The notes under the pieces were generated by a model, which saw only the letters and a list, made by a program, of their open reading frames with translations, was not told where the DNA came from and searched no databases. Of a stretch of 37,097 bases of DNA, positions 25,796 to 33,868 are shown piece by piece. The first letter of the stretch is position 1. Every line of letters begins with the position of its first letter. Source of the stretch: Methylobacterium variabile (lineage in GTDB: Bacteria > Pseudomonadota > Alphaproteobacteria > Rhizobiales > Beijerinckiaceae). The stretch covers positions 1-37,097 of the forward strand of contig NZ_LABY01000023.1 of assembly GCF_001043975.1 (NCBI RefSeq), read 5' to 3'. The position numbers and the translations under genes are program-made.

Positions 25796-26574
25796 GCGTC
25801 GCCGGCATCAACGTCCTGGTGGACGAGACCCGCGCCCGGGCCGCCGGCACCCGCGCGCCGCTCCTCACCGTGCGCGGGGTCAAGACCTATTACGGCAACA
25901 TCATCGCGCTCAAGGGCGTCGACCTCGACGTCAACGAGGGCGAGATCGTCACGCTGATCGGGGCGAACGGGGCCGGCAAGTCGACCCTGATGATGACGAT
26001 CTTCGGCAGCCCCCGGGCGCGCGAGGGCACGATCACATACGCGGGCCGGGACATCACCCGGATGCCGACCCACGAGATTGCCCGCCTCAACCTGGCGCAG
26101 TCGCCGGAGGGCCGGCGGATCTTCCCGCGCATGACCGTCTACGAGAACCTGCAGATGGGGGCGGCGGTCAACGGCGGCGCCCATTTCGAGCAGGACCTGG
26201 AGCGGGTCTGCGCGATGTTCCCGCGGCTCAAGGAGCGGCTGTACCAGCGCGGCGGCACGATGTCGGGGGGCGAGCAGCAGATGCTCGCCATCGCCCGCGC
26301 CCTGATGAGCCGGCCGCGCCTGCTGCTCCTCGACGAGCCGTCGCTCGGCCTCGCCCCGCTGATCGTCAAGCAGATCTTCTCCGCCATCAAGGAGCTCAAT
26401 GAGCGCGACGGCATGACGGTCTTCCTCGTCGAGCAGAACGCCTACCACGCCCTGAAGCTCGCCCATCGCGGCTACGTCATGGTCACGGGCACCATCACGA
26501 TGTCGGGCACCGGCAAGCAACTCCTCGACGACCCGTCGGTGAAGGCCGCCTATCTCGAAGGGGGACGGCACTGA
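25792..26574 (+). CDS. livF: LivF-type ABC transporter ATP-binding protein
   Basis: The protein has 260 residues, with the start overlapping the livG stop as ATGA. Walker A is GANGAGKS at 57-64. RIFPRMTVYENLQMGA is the conserved LivF Q-loop region. The signature is MSGGEQQMLAIARALM and Walker B is LLLLDEPSLGLAP. About 20 extra residues lie before the core. It is the second ATPase of the importer. The stop shares one base with the following DUF6867 gene, showing that this gene belongs to the same operon. Confidence 0.94.
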   Translation: MSVAGINVLVDETRARAAGTRAPLLTVRGVKTYYGNIIALKGVDLDVNEGEIVTLIGANGAGKSTLMMTIFGSPRAREGTITYAGRDITRMPTHEIARLNLAQSPEGRRIFPRMTVYENLQMGAAVNGGAHFEQDLERVCAMFPRLKERLYQRGGTMSGGEQQMLAIARALMSRPRLLLLDEPSLGLAPLIVKQIFSAIKELNERDGMTVFLVEQNAYHALKLAHRGYVMVTGTITMSGTGKQLLDDPSVKAAYLEGGRH

Positions 26575-26927
26575 TGCAGGGGATGCTCTACGAGGAGAGC
26601 ACGGTCTGGCTCTTCCTCCTCGTCACCGTGGTGATGGGCGGCTGGATGGCCTGGATGATCGGGCGCGGCATCGCGCTGGGCTGGCGGCCCTACTGGCAGG
26701 CGGTGCTCTCGCTCCTGCTCCTCGGCGTCGCCGTGCGCTTCATCCACCACGCCCTGTTCGAGGGCACGTTCGTGTCGCCGCATTACTACGTCGTCGACAC
26801 GATCGTGCTGCTCGTCATCGGCTCGGCCGGATACCGCGCCACCCGGGCCCGGCAGATGACGACCCAGTACCGCTGGCTCTACGAGCGCAGCGGCCCCCTC
26901 ACCTGGCGGGCGAAGGCGGGAGCCTGA
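26574..26927 (+). CDS. DUF6867 family small membrane protein in the liv operon
   Basis: This 117-residue protein has three hydrophobic segments (about 9-28, 38-58 and 70-88), a His-rich turn (RFIHHALFEGTFVSPHYYVVD) and a basic C-terminus (RQMTTQYRWLYERSGPLTW). I recognise it as the DUF6867 type, which accompanies livHMGF operons in alphaproteobacteria. Its start forms TGATG with livF, so it is translated with the transporter. Function is unknown; an accessory subunit of the permease is a reasonable guess. It has no catalytic motif. Confidence 0.8.
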   Translation: MQGMLYEESTVWLFLLVTVVMGGWMAWMIGRGIALGWRPYWQAVLSLLLLGVAVRFIHHALFEGTFVSPHYYVVDTIVLLVIGSAGYRATRARQMTTQYRWLYERSGPLTWRAKAGA

Positions 26928-26937
26928 CGCCCGGCGC

Positions 26938-27020
26938 CCCGCGCCCGAGACGGGCGCGGGACTTGCGATCCGTCCGGGGCTCATCCCGGACGCAACCGAT
27001 CCGGGGCCCGAGGGCCCCGG
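26938..27020 (+). repeat. Three consecutive stem-loops between the DUF6867 gene and livK
   Basis: Stem 1: CCCGCGCCCG (26938-26947) with CGGGCGCGGG (26951-26960), loop AGA. Stem 2: CGTCCGGG (26971-26978) with CCCGGACG (26985-26992), loop of six. Stem 3: CCGGGGCC and its complement within 27001-27020, tight loop. None has a U-tract. They fill the gap before livK and may set a processing or attenuation point, so that the binding protein is made in excess over the membrane parts. Confidence 0.7.
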
Positions 27021-27078
27021 TCTCCCGGCCGAAAGGGCCCGCGAGCCCGACGTTGTGTCGTTCCAGAGGAGTACAGAG

Positions 27079-28206
27079 ATGAAGCGCACGCTACTGGCCG
27101 GCTTCGCCCTCGCGGCCGGCCTCGCCTGGGCCGGATCGGCGCAGGCCCAGATCAAGCTCGGCGTTGCCGGCCCGATCACCGGCGCCAACGCCGCCTTCGG
27201 CGCCCAGCTCAAGAACGGCGCCGAGCAGGCCGTGGCCGACATCAACAAGGCCGGCGGCATCAACGGCCAGAAGATCGTCCTGGTCATCGGCGACGACGCC
27301 TCCGACCCGAAGCAGGGCGTGTCGGTCGCCAACAAGTTCGCCGCCGAGGGCGTGAAGGCCGTGGTCGGCCACTTCAACTCCGGCGTCTCGATCCCGGCTT
27401 CCGATGTCTACGCCGAGTCCGGCATCGTCCAGATCACCCCCGCTTCGACCAACCCGAAATTCACCGACCGCAAGCTGTTCAACACCTTCCGCACCTGCGG
27501 CCGCGACGACCAGCAGGGCGCGGTGGCCGGCACGTGGCTCGCCGACAAGTTCAAGGGCAAGAACATCGCCTTCGTGCACGACAAGACCCCGTACGGGCGC
27601 GGTCTCGCCGACGAGACGCTGAAGACCCTGAAGGCCAAGGGCGGCAAGGAGGTGGTGTTCGAGGGCATCAACCCGGGCGAGAAGGACTACTCGGCCCTCG
27701 TCTCGAAGCTGAAGCAGGCCAAGGCGGACGTGGTCTATTACGGCGGCCTGCACACCGAGGCCGGCCTGATCGTGCGCCAGATGCGCGACCAGGGCCTCAA
27801 CGCCCCGCTGATGAGCGGCGACGGCATCACCGACAAGGAGTTCGCCCAGATCGCCGGCCCGGGCGCCGACGGCACCCTGATGACCTTCTCGCCGGACGCC
27901 CGCAAGAACCCCAACGCGAAGGACGTCGTGGCCGCCTTCAAGGCCCGCAACATCGATCCCGAGGCCTACACCCTGTACTCCTACGCCGCCGTGCAGATCC
28001 TGAAGGACGCCATGGAGGCCACCAAGTCGACCGACGGCAAGAAGGTCGCCGCCTACATGCACGAGGGCAAGCCGTTCAAGACCGTGATCGGCGACATCTC
28101 CTACGACAAGAAGGGTGACATCACCCGTCCCGACTACGTGATGTACATGTGGAAGAAGAGCGGCGACGGCCGGATCGACTACACCGGCAACGAGCTGACC
28201 CAGTAA
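27079..28206 (+). CDS. livK: LivK-type periplasmic substrate-binding protein
   Basis: The product has 375 residues. A Sec signal peptide (MKRTLLAGFALAAGLAWA, cleavage after AQA) is followed by the type I periplasmic binding fold: IKLGVAGPITGANAAFGAQL, DDASDPKQGVSVANKF, GHFNSGVSIPASDVYAESG, ITPASTNP, FRTCGRDDQQG and DKTPYGRGLADE. GHFNSG and the S/T residues of the ITPASTNP loop are the usual ligand-binding positions for the amino-acid alpha-carboxylate and amine. It delivers substrate to LivHM. The ATG at 27079 has AGGAG eight bases upstream; an earlier in-frame start at 27055 is not needed. Confidence 0.94.
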   Translation: MKRTLLAGFALAAGLAWAGSAQAQIKLGVAGPITGANAAFGAQLKNGAEQAVADINKAGGINGQKIVLVIGDDASDPKQGVSVANKFAAEGVKAVVGHFNSGVSIPASDVYAESGIVQITPASTNPKFTDRKLFNTFRTCGRDDQQGAVAGTWLADKFKGKNIAFVHDKTPYGRGLADETLKTLKAKGGKEVVFEGINPGEKDYSALVSKLKQAKADVVYYGGLHTEAGLIVRQMRDQGLNAPLMSGDGITDKEFAQIAGPGADGTLMTFSPDARKNPNAKDVVAAFKARNIDPEAYTLYSYAAVQILKDAMEATKSTDGKKVAAYMHEGKPFKTVIGDISYDKKGDITRPDYVMYMWKKSGDGRIDYTGNELTQ

Positions 28207-28211
28207 GACCG

Positions 28212-28245
28212 CGGCACCGTCGAGCCGACCGGCTCGACGGTGCCG
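28212..28245 (+). terminator. Strong hairpin after livK, probable end of the liv operon
   Basis: A perfect 15-base stem starts six bases after the livK stop: CGGCACCGTCGAGCC (28212-28226) pairs with GGCTCGACGGTGCCG (28231-28245) around a GACC loop. There is no T-run behind it, so it may terminate poorly alone and instead protect the mRNA 3' end. Confidence 0.7.
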
Positions 28246-28550
28246 GCCAAGCCCGTGAAGCGCTACGCCTCGTCATCGAGGCGTCGGCGGCAAGGCGGGA
28301 TGGTGTGGGAATGGACCTGGCCCGGCGCCCTGCGCGCCGGGCCCTTCCGGCGTTGACGAAGCCGTGTGATCGTTACGCTCCCGCTTGCGCGTCCCATCGC
28401 CTCACCTTACATGCACAACGAGCGTTAGAAGGCCATCAGCGCGCCCGGCACCTCGGCCGAGCACCCGTACGGCCGGCCGCGTCGCGATCAAATGCTGAAA
28501 TGTGCTCCCGGTGGCGCCGACCGCGACGGCGACCCGGGTGGAGAGTGTGA
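28246..28550. other. Gene-free interval before infA
   Basis: No gene or RNA is recognised in these 305 bases. Open frames on both strands lack family patterns. A less GC-rich patch near 28365-28440 may contain the infA promoter, but no clear boxes were found. The end of the interval carries the GGAG ribosome site of infA, seven bases before its ATG. Confidence 0.45.
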
Positions 28551-28829
28551 ATGGCGAAAGAAGAGTTGATGCAGTTCGACGGTCTCGTGCTCGAGATCCT
28601 GCCGGACGCACGGTACCGCGTGCAGCTCGACCAGGGCCACGAGATCGTGGCCTACACGGCCGGCAAGATGAAGAAGAACCGCATCAAGACTCTGGCCGGC
28701 GATCGGGTCACCGTCGAGATGTCGCCCTACGACCTGGAAAAGGGCCGCCTGGTGTTCCGCCACAAGGACGAGCGCAGCTCGGGCCCGCGTCCGCCGTTCC
28801 GCGGCGGCAGCCAGTTCCGCCGGCGCTGA
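28551..28829 (+). CDS. infA: Translation initiation factor IF-1, variant with basic C-terminal tail
   Basis: This 92-residue protein is an S1-like OB fold. [20 protein letters not shown], then [20 protein letters not shown] and [15 protein letters not shown] align with IF-1 end to end. Ordinary IF-1 has about 72 residues; this one adds some 20 (Arg, Gly, Pro and Ser rich, ending [10 protein letters not shown]), likely an extra RNA-binding tail. AYTAGKM and SPYDLEKG recall the second IF-1 type of Burkholderia and Pseudomonas more than the common alphaproteobacterial form (AHTAGKMRKNRIR). It may therefore be a paralogue. It stands alone, not beside maf, which often neighbours infA in alphaproteobacteria. 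Confidence 0.93.
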   Translation: MAKEELMQFDGLVLEILPDARYRVQLDQGHEIVAYTAGKMKKNRIKTLAGDRVTVEMSPYDLEKGRLVFRHKDERSSGPRPPFRGGSQFRRR

Positions 28830-28910
28830 TCGTCCTACCGAACCGTTCTGCATGCAGGGGGCCGGGGTGACGAACCCTGGCCTTTCGCGCATCTGTACCC
28901 GAGGCCTGCC

Positions 28911-29594
28911 ATGACCCGTCCCCTGGTGATCGCCCCCTCGATCCTGTCGGCCGACTTCTCCCGGCTCGGCGAGGAGGTCCGCGACGTCGTCGCGGCCGGA
29001 GCCGACTGGGTCCACATCGACGTGATGGACGGCCATTTCGTGCCCAACATCACCTTCGGGCCGGTGGTGGTGAAGGCGCTGCGGCCGCACACGACGGCCG
29101 TGTTCGACGTCCACCTGATGATCGCCCCGGCCGATCCCTACCTCGAGGCCTTCGCCGAGGCCGGCGCCGACATCATCACGGTCCACGCGGAGGCCGGGCC
29201 GCACCTGCACCGCTCGCTCCAGACCATCCGGGCGCTGGGCAAGCGCGCCGGCGTCGCCATCAACCCGGGCTCGCCGGCGAGCCTGGTCGAGCCGGTGCTC
29301 GACATGGTCGACCTCGTCCTGTGCATGACGGTCAACCCGGGCTTCGGCGGCCAGAGCTTCATCGGCTCGGTCTGCGAGACCGTGTCCCGCGTGCGCGCCA
29401 TGACCGCCGGCCGCGACATCGACATCGAGGTCGATGGCGGCATCACGCCGGAGACCGCGCCGGCCGTGGTGAAGGCGGGCGCCAACGCGCTGGTGGCCGG
29501 TTCCGCCACCTTCAAGGGCGGGCGCGCGGCCTATGCCGGCAACATCGCGGCGATCCGCCGGGCGGCGGAGGGCGCTGCGGGGCAGTGGGTGTAG
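28911..29594 (+). CDS. rpe: Ribulose-phosphate 3-epimerase
   Basis: The protein has 227 residues in a complete TIM barrel. [16 protein letters not shown] opens it, then [24 protein letters not shown], a metal-ligand HAE segment, [13 protein letters not shown], and [13 protein letters not shown] near the end. The metal ligands His and Asp (in HIDVMDGH), His (VHLMI) and Asp (EVDGG) are all present. It interconverts ribulose-5-phosphate and xylulose-5-phosphate in the pentose phosphate and Calvin-type cycles. The ATG at 28911 has GAGG upstream. It lies 81 bases after infA in the same direction and may share its transcript; the following gene converges on it. Confidence 0.96.
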   Translation: MTRPLVIAPSILSADFSRLGEEVRDVVAAGADWVHIDVMDGHFVPNITFGPVVVKALRPHTTAVFDVHLMIAPADPYLEAFAEAGADIITVHAEAGPHLHRSLQTIRALGKRAGVAINPGSPASLVEPVLDMVDLVLCMTVNPGFGGQSFIGSVCETVSRVRAMTAGRDIDIEVDGGITPETAPAVVKAGANALVAGSATFKGGRAAYAGNIAAIRRAAEGAAGQWV

Positions 29595-29625
29595 GGGGAA
29601 GTCGGGCTCGGGGCGCAGGCGTCCG

Positions 29626-30033
29626 CTACGCTGCTCGCGTCAGGGGGCTTAGCCACCGTCGGGCGAGTCCGGCGCACAGGGGCGGGCCGAGCAACATCGC
29701 CGCTGCCGTCGATCCAACCTCCCACAGCAGGCTCAGCGTTCCTTTCTGCTGAATCTCGTCACGCCACTCCCAGACAGTTCCGAACGCGATCAGGCCCCAT
29801 AGCAATGTCGCCGGCCATAGCATCAATGCCCGGCGCCAACCGCTTGCGGCCGCGACCACGGTGAGCAGGAGTAGGGTGCAGGTGACGATCCAGTGGTTCG
29901 CACGTGCTTCTCCGATCCTGTCCGAGATTTCTGCGAACGCCGCGCCAACGGGAAGAATGATCGCCAGGATAGCCTGCAAGAAAGTCGACGATGTATGGGT
30001 GACTTCGCCGATGTACTGCTCCGATTCAGCCAT
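29626..30033 (-). CDS. Hypothetical four-span membrane protein
   Basis: This 135-residue protein belongs to no family I recognise. It has about four hydrophobic segments: ILAIILPVGAAFAEI, HWIVTCTLLLLTVVAAASG, ALMLWPATLLWGLIAFGTV and VGSTAAAMLLGPPLCAGLA. The gene has lower third-position GC than its neighbours, which hints at different ancestry. No Shine-Dalgarno site is seen before the ATG at 30033; instead an AT-rich GATAATATAG run comes directly before it, so a leaderless transcript is possible. It lies 30 bases after the small membrane gene at 30064-30258 on the same strand. Confidence 0.6.
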   Translation of the reverse strand: MAESEQYIGEVTHTSSTFLQAILAIILPVGAAFAEISDRIGEARANHWIVTCTLLLLTVVAAASGWRRALMLWPATLLWGLIAFGTVWEWRDEIQQKGTLSLLWEVGSTAAAMLLGPPLCAGLARRWLSPLTRAA

Positions 30034-30063
30034 CTATATTATCCGGCTATTTTTCAACGTCGA

Positions 30064-30258
30064 TCAACGCCCGGCCGCCCGCCTTACGGCCCTCGGATGC
30101 GCCCGCGGGCTCCGCGGGGGCGACGCCTCCGCGGCGATCCGCGCCGCCCGCCGGTCGAGCCGGGCGGCCGACCGGCGCAAGCTCGTCACGCCCAGCACCG
30201 CGGCGCCTCCCACGAGGCAGGGCACCAGGACCAGGGCGTAGGTCGTCAGGCTCATCAT
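30064..30258 (-). CDS. Small single-span membrane protein with arginine-rich tail
   Basis: The protein has 64 residues: an N-terminal membrane helix (about 4-25, LTTYALVLVPCLVGGAAVLG) and then a strongly basic tail with 16 or so arginines. The ATG at 30258 overlaps the stop of the preceding gene as ATGATGA, so the two are translationally coupled. I recognise no family. The orientation (short outside, basic inside) follows the positive-inside rule. It could be a small partner of the preceding two-span protein. Confidence 0.6.
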   Translation of the reverse strand: MMSLTTYALVLVPCLVGGAAVLGVTSLRRSAARLDRRAARIAAEASPPRSPRAHPRAVRRAAGR

Positions 30259-30551
30259 CGCAGGGTCGTCAACGTCAGCCTCGCACCGAAGTGTAGACCA
30301 ACGCCGAGCACGAACCAAACGACCATCAGCGCGAGGGCTGGCGCGGTGACGCGGCCCGTCGTCGCCATGGCGGCGGTGAGCGGGGCGACGATGCCCGTGA
30401 TGGCGAAGCCGGCGGCACCGATGTTCATCAGGTTCGCGGTCAGCTTCACCTGCTCGTTGTGGACGAGGGTGTCACGGGCGAGCTGTGCCCGCTCGCGCTC
30501 CTCGTCGCCCTCCTCGTCATCCTCCCCTTCGGGTTGCAGCCCGCCCGCCAT
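30255..30551 (-). CDS. Small two-span membrane protein with acidic N-terminus
   Basis: The protein has 98 residues. The first 25 are highly acidic (GEDDEEGDEERE), followed by a short amphipathic part (LVHNEQVKLTANLMN) and two membrane helices (about 43-63 and 70-90). It starts 18 bases after parC ends on the same strand and is coupled to the next small gene. No family is recognised, and no enzymatic motif is visible. Acidic head here and basic tail on its partner suggest they might interact, but that is conjecture. Confidence 0.65.
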   Translation of the reverse strand: MAGGLQPEGEDDEEGDEERERAQLARDTLVHNEQVKLTANLMNIGAAGFAITGIVAPLTAAMATTGRVTAPALALMVVWFVLGVGLHFGARLTLTTLR

Positions 30552-30569
30552 GCGCGATCCGGGCCCCGG

Positions 30570-32816
30570 TCACGCGCGGCCGGACTTGGGGTATCCCCGC
30601 GGCGCCATCGTTCCGGCGGTGCCGCGGTGGCCGACCCACTTCGCCAGCTCCTCGCCCGCCACGGTGCGGGTGCGGCCGGCGCTGTCGGGCCAGGTCAGGC
30701 CGTCGGCGAGGCGGAAGATCACCACCGAGTCGAGGGCGCCGTCGCGGTACTTCTGCAGCCGCACGCCCTTGCCGCGCACCATCTCGGGGATCTCGGCCAG
30801 CGGGAACACCGTCAGCATGCGGTTGGTACCGCAGGCGGCGACGTGGTCGCCCTCCCCTACCTCGACGACGAGGCTGGCCTGGGCTGGCTCGTCAAGGCCG
30901 ACCACCTGCTTGCCCTTGCGGGTGTTGGCGACGAGCCCGTCCGCCGGCGTGACGAAGCCGCGCCCGTCGGTGGTGGCGAGAAGGAGCTTCACGCCGGGCT
31001 TGTGCGCCCAGACGGTGACGATCTCCGAGCCCTCGTCCATGTCGACCATCAGGCGAACGGGATCGCCGAAGCCACGCCCGCCGGGGAGCTTGGCGGCCTC
31101 GAGCGTGAACACCTTGCCGTTCGACGCGAGCACCAGGATCTTGGCGGTCGTCTCGGTGGGGAAGCTGACCTTCAGGGTGTCGTCGCCCTTGAACTGCACG
31201 CCCGAGAGGTCGGCGACGTGGCCCTTGAGCGCGCGGATCCAGCCCTTCTGCGACACGATCACGGTGATCGGCTCGCGCTCGACCATCGCCTCGGAGAAGT
31301 CGATGCCGGAGGTGTCGGGCGGGTTCTCGAGCGTCGTGCGGCGGCGGCCGAGCGGCGTCTCGGGACCGTAGGTCTTGCGCACCGCCCGGATCTGCCCGGC
31401 GATCGCCTTCCACTGCCGGTCGTCGGAGCCGAGCAGCCCGTCGAGCTCGGCCTTCTCCTTGGTCAGCGTGTCGAGCTCGCGCTTCAGCTCCATCTCCTCG
31501 AGCTTGCGCAGCGACCTGAGGCGGGTGTCCAGGATGGCGTTGGCCTGCAGCTCGGTCAGCTCGAAGACCCGCATCAGCTCGGCCTTCGGCTCGTCCTCCT
31601 CTCGGATGATCTGGATCACCCGGTCGAGGTCGAGATAGACGATGAGCAGGCCGCCGAGGATCTCGAGCCGGCGCTCGATCTGGGCGAGGCGGTGGCGCGA
31701 GCGGCGCTGGAGCACGACCCGGCGATGGTCGAGCCACTCGCGCAGGGCCTCGGCGAGGCCGATCACCCGCGGCACCGTGCCGCCGACCAGCACGTTCATG
31801 TTGAGGGAAATGCGGCTCTCAAGTTCCGTGAGCCGGAACAGCGATTCCATCAGGACGACGGGATCGACGGTCCGCGAGCGCGGCTCCAGCACCACCCGCA
31901 CGTCCTCGGCCGATTCGTCGCGCACGTCGGCGAGCAGCGGCAGCTTCTTCTCCTGGAGAAGCTCGGCCATCTTCTCGATCAGCCGGGCCTTCGGCACGCC
32001 GTAGGGGATCTCGGTGACGACGACCGCCCAGGTACCGCGGCCGAGATCTTCCTTCTGCCAGCGCGCCCGGACCCGGAAGCCGCCGCGCCCGGTGCGGTAG
32101 GCCTCGGCGATCGATGCCGCCGGATCGATCACGATGCCGCCGGTCGGGAAGTCCGGCCCCTTCACGAAGGTGGTCAGCTGCTCGGAGGTCGCGGCCGGGT
32201 GGGTGATGAGGTAGAGCGCCGCCTCGCACAGCTCCGCCACGTTGTGGGGCGGGATCGAGGTCGCCATGCCGACCGCGATGCCCTGCGAGCCGTTGGCGAG
32301 CAGGTTCGGGAAGGCCGCCGGCAGCACCACCGGCTCCTCTTCCTGCCCGTCGTAGTTGGGCCGGAAGTCGACCGCGTCCTCGTCCATCCCCTCGAGGAGG
32401 AGGCGGGCGACCTCGGTCATCCGGCACTCGGTGTAGCGCTGGGCCGCCGGGTTGTCGCCGTCGATGTTGCCGAAATTGCCCTGGCCGTCGACCAGCGGGT
32501 AGCGCTGGGCAAAATCCTGCGCCAGGCGCACCAGGGCGTCGTAGACCGCGACGTCGCCGTGCGGATGGTACTTGCCGATCACGTCGCCGACGACGCGGGC
32601 GCACTTCTTGTAGGCGCTGCCGGGATCGAGGCGCAGCAGCCGCATCGCGTGCAGGATGCGCCGGTGGACGGGCTTGAGGCCGTCTCGTGCATCGGGCAGC
32701 GCCCGGTGCATGATGGTCGAGAGGGCGTAGGCGAGGTAGCGCTCCTCCAGCGCCGCCTTCAGGTCGACGTTCTCGATCCCGTCGCGGTCGGAGGGTGGCT
32801 CGAAGGGCTTTCCCAT
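30570..32816 (-). CDS. parC: DNA topoisomerase IV subunit A
   Basis: The protein has 748 residues. The N-terminal winged-helix and tower region includes [39 protein letters not shown] and catalytic Tyr128 in AAQRYTECR. The C-terminal part has beta-propeller blades with [30 protein letters not shown] and TDGRGF. The reduced C-terminal domain and no GyrA box (QRRGGKG) identify ParC over GyrA. With ParE it decatenates replicated chromosomes. Val89 takes the place of E. coli Ser80 and Asp93 that of Glu84, the two main quinolone contact positions. It follows recO on the same strand. Confidence 0.95.
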   Translation of the reverse strand: MGKPFEPPSDRDGIENVDLKAALEERYLAYALSTIMHRALPDARDGLKPVHRRILHAMRLLRLDPGSAYKKCARVVGDVIGKYHPHGDVAVYDALVRLAQDFAQRYPLVDGQGNFGNIDGDNPAAQRYTECRMTEVARLLLEGMDEDAVDFRPNYDGQEEEPVVLPAAFPNLLANGSQGIAVGMATSIPPHNVAELCEAALYLITHPAATSEQLTTFVKGPDFPTGGIVIDPAASIAEAYRTGRGGFRVRARWQKEDLGRGTWAVVVTEIPYGVPKARLIEKMAELLQEKKLPLLADVRDESAEDVRVVLEPRSRTVDPVVLMESLFRLTELESRISLNMNVLVGGTVPRVIGLAEALREWLDHRRVVLQRRSRHRLAQIERRLEILGGLLIVYLDLDRVIQIIREEDEPKAELMRVFELTELQANAILDTRLRSLRKLEEMELKRELDTLTKEKAELDGLLGSDDRQWKAIAGQIRAVRKTYGPETPLGRRRTTLENPPDTSGIDFSEAMVEREPITVIVSQKGWIRALKGHVADLSGVQFKGDDTLKVSFPTETTAKILVLASNGKVFTLEAAKLPGGRGFGDPVRLMVDMDEGSEIVTVWAHKPGVKLLLATTDGRGFVTPADGLVANTRKGKQVVGLDEPAQASLVVEVGEGDHVAACGTNRMLTVFPLAEIPEMVRGKGVRLQKYRDGALDSVVIFRLADGLTWPDSAGRTRTVAGEELAKWVGHRGTAGTMAPRGYPKSGRA

Positions 32817-32984
32817 GGGGCGTACGTCAGCTCACGATTTCGGCGGTCTCAAGACCAGAACATAACACGAACATCCGCCGATTGCCAGGAACGGTGCGGA
32901 CCACCTCTCCGTGCATTCGGCCCACGGTGCCGGCGCCCGTCCGGGCTCGCCTCGCTCCCGCTAGCGCCGCGTCCGCAGGCGGGC

Positions 32985-33725
32985 TCAGCCGGCGCCGGCA
33001 GTGCCAAGCGCGACGAAGCGCACCCGCTCCTCCGGCTCGGCGAGATCGCGCGGGCCCCAGATGTGCTGATCGAGGAAATATCCCGTCAAGGTAAACCCTT
33101 GCCTTACCTCCGCCGTGCTCGGCACGTTCAGGCCGCGGCGGTCGGGGCGGTCGACGAGGAAATCGGGCAGGGCCAGCAGCCGGTCGCGCCAGGGCTCGCC
33201 GGCGGCGGCGCTCACGGCGCGGCCGCTCTTCGGCGAGACGTAGGCCAGGTAGGCGTTGGTGCCGGTGGCCGCGCAGGCCGAGAGGTCGAGGCCGAAGCCG
33301 AGCTCGGCCAGCACCGCGAGCTCGAAGCGCACCATCAGGGCCGGGGCCACCTCGGGCTCGTGCAGGTGCTCGACCAGCACCCTCGCTGCGGCGAACAGGG
33401 CCGGATGGGGGTCGCGCTCCGGCAGGAGCCGCAGCAGCCCGGCGGCGTAGCCGATGCCGTAGAGGGCGAGGCGCGAGCCGATCAGCCGGGCGCTGGCGCT
33501 CTCGAGCGGCTCGACCGCGTAGGCGCCGAGACTCTCGTCGAGCCGCGCCCGCCACACCGCCCGCACCAGGTTGCCGGGCTGGAGCACCGGCTGCATCCGG
33601 CGCGAGCGCCCGCCATGGACGAGGCCGAGATGCCGCCCGTGCTCCGCCGTCATCAGCTCCAGGACGACGCTGGTCTCGCCGTGCCGCCGCGCCCCGAGTA
33701 CCAGCCCGTCATCCGTCCACTGCAT
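32985..33725 (-). CDS. recO: DNA repair protein RecO
   Basis: The product has 246 residues from the ATG at 33725; the longer frame to 33824 adds a low-complexity leader. It begins MQWTDDGLVLGARRHGETSV, the oligonucleotide-binding fold of RecO, then MTAEHGRHLGLVHGGRSRR and QPGNLVRAVWRARLDE. The alpha-helical C-terminal part has LDLSACAATGTNAYLAYVSPKSGRAV reduced to its conserved ends: one cysteine remains where many RecO proteins have a four-cysteine zinc site. RecO loads RecA in RecFOR recombination. It lies 168 bases ahead of parC on the same strand, a common alphaproteobacterial arrangement. Confidence 0.93.
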   Translation of the reverse strand: MQWTDDGLVLGARRHGETSVVLELMTAEHGRHLGLVHGGRSRRMQPVLQPGNLVRAVWRARLDESLGAYAVEPLESASARLIGSRLALYGIGYAAGLLRLLPERDPHPALFAAARVLVEHLHEPEVAPALMVRFELAVLAELGFGLDLSACAATGTNAYLAYVSPKSGRAVSAAAGEPWRDRLLALPDFLVDRPDRRGLNVPSTAEVRQGFTLTGYFLDQHIWGPRDLAEPEERVRFVALGTAGAG

Positions 33726-33868
33726 GGGATCTCTTTTGATGCCGTCGCGGACCGCGCGGGCGTCCGGCGCGACGTCCCGGCCCGGAACCCTGCGCCGGCG
33801 CCCGGGCTCGCCGCCCGGTCGCACGCGGATCTAGATAACGTCCCGCGGGCCGGAACTGAACCGGCCGC

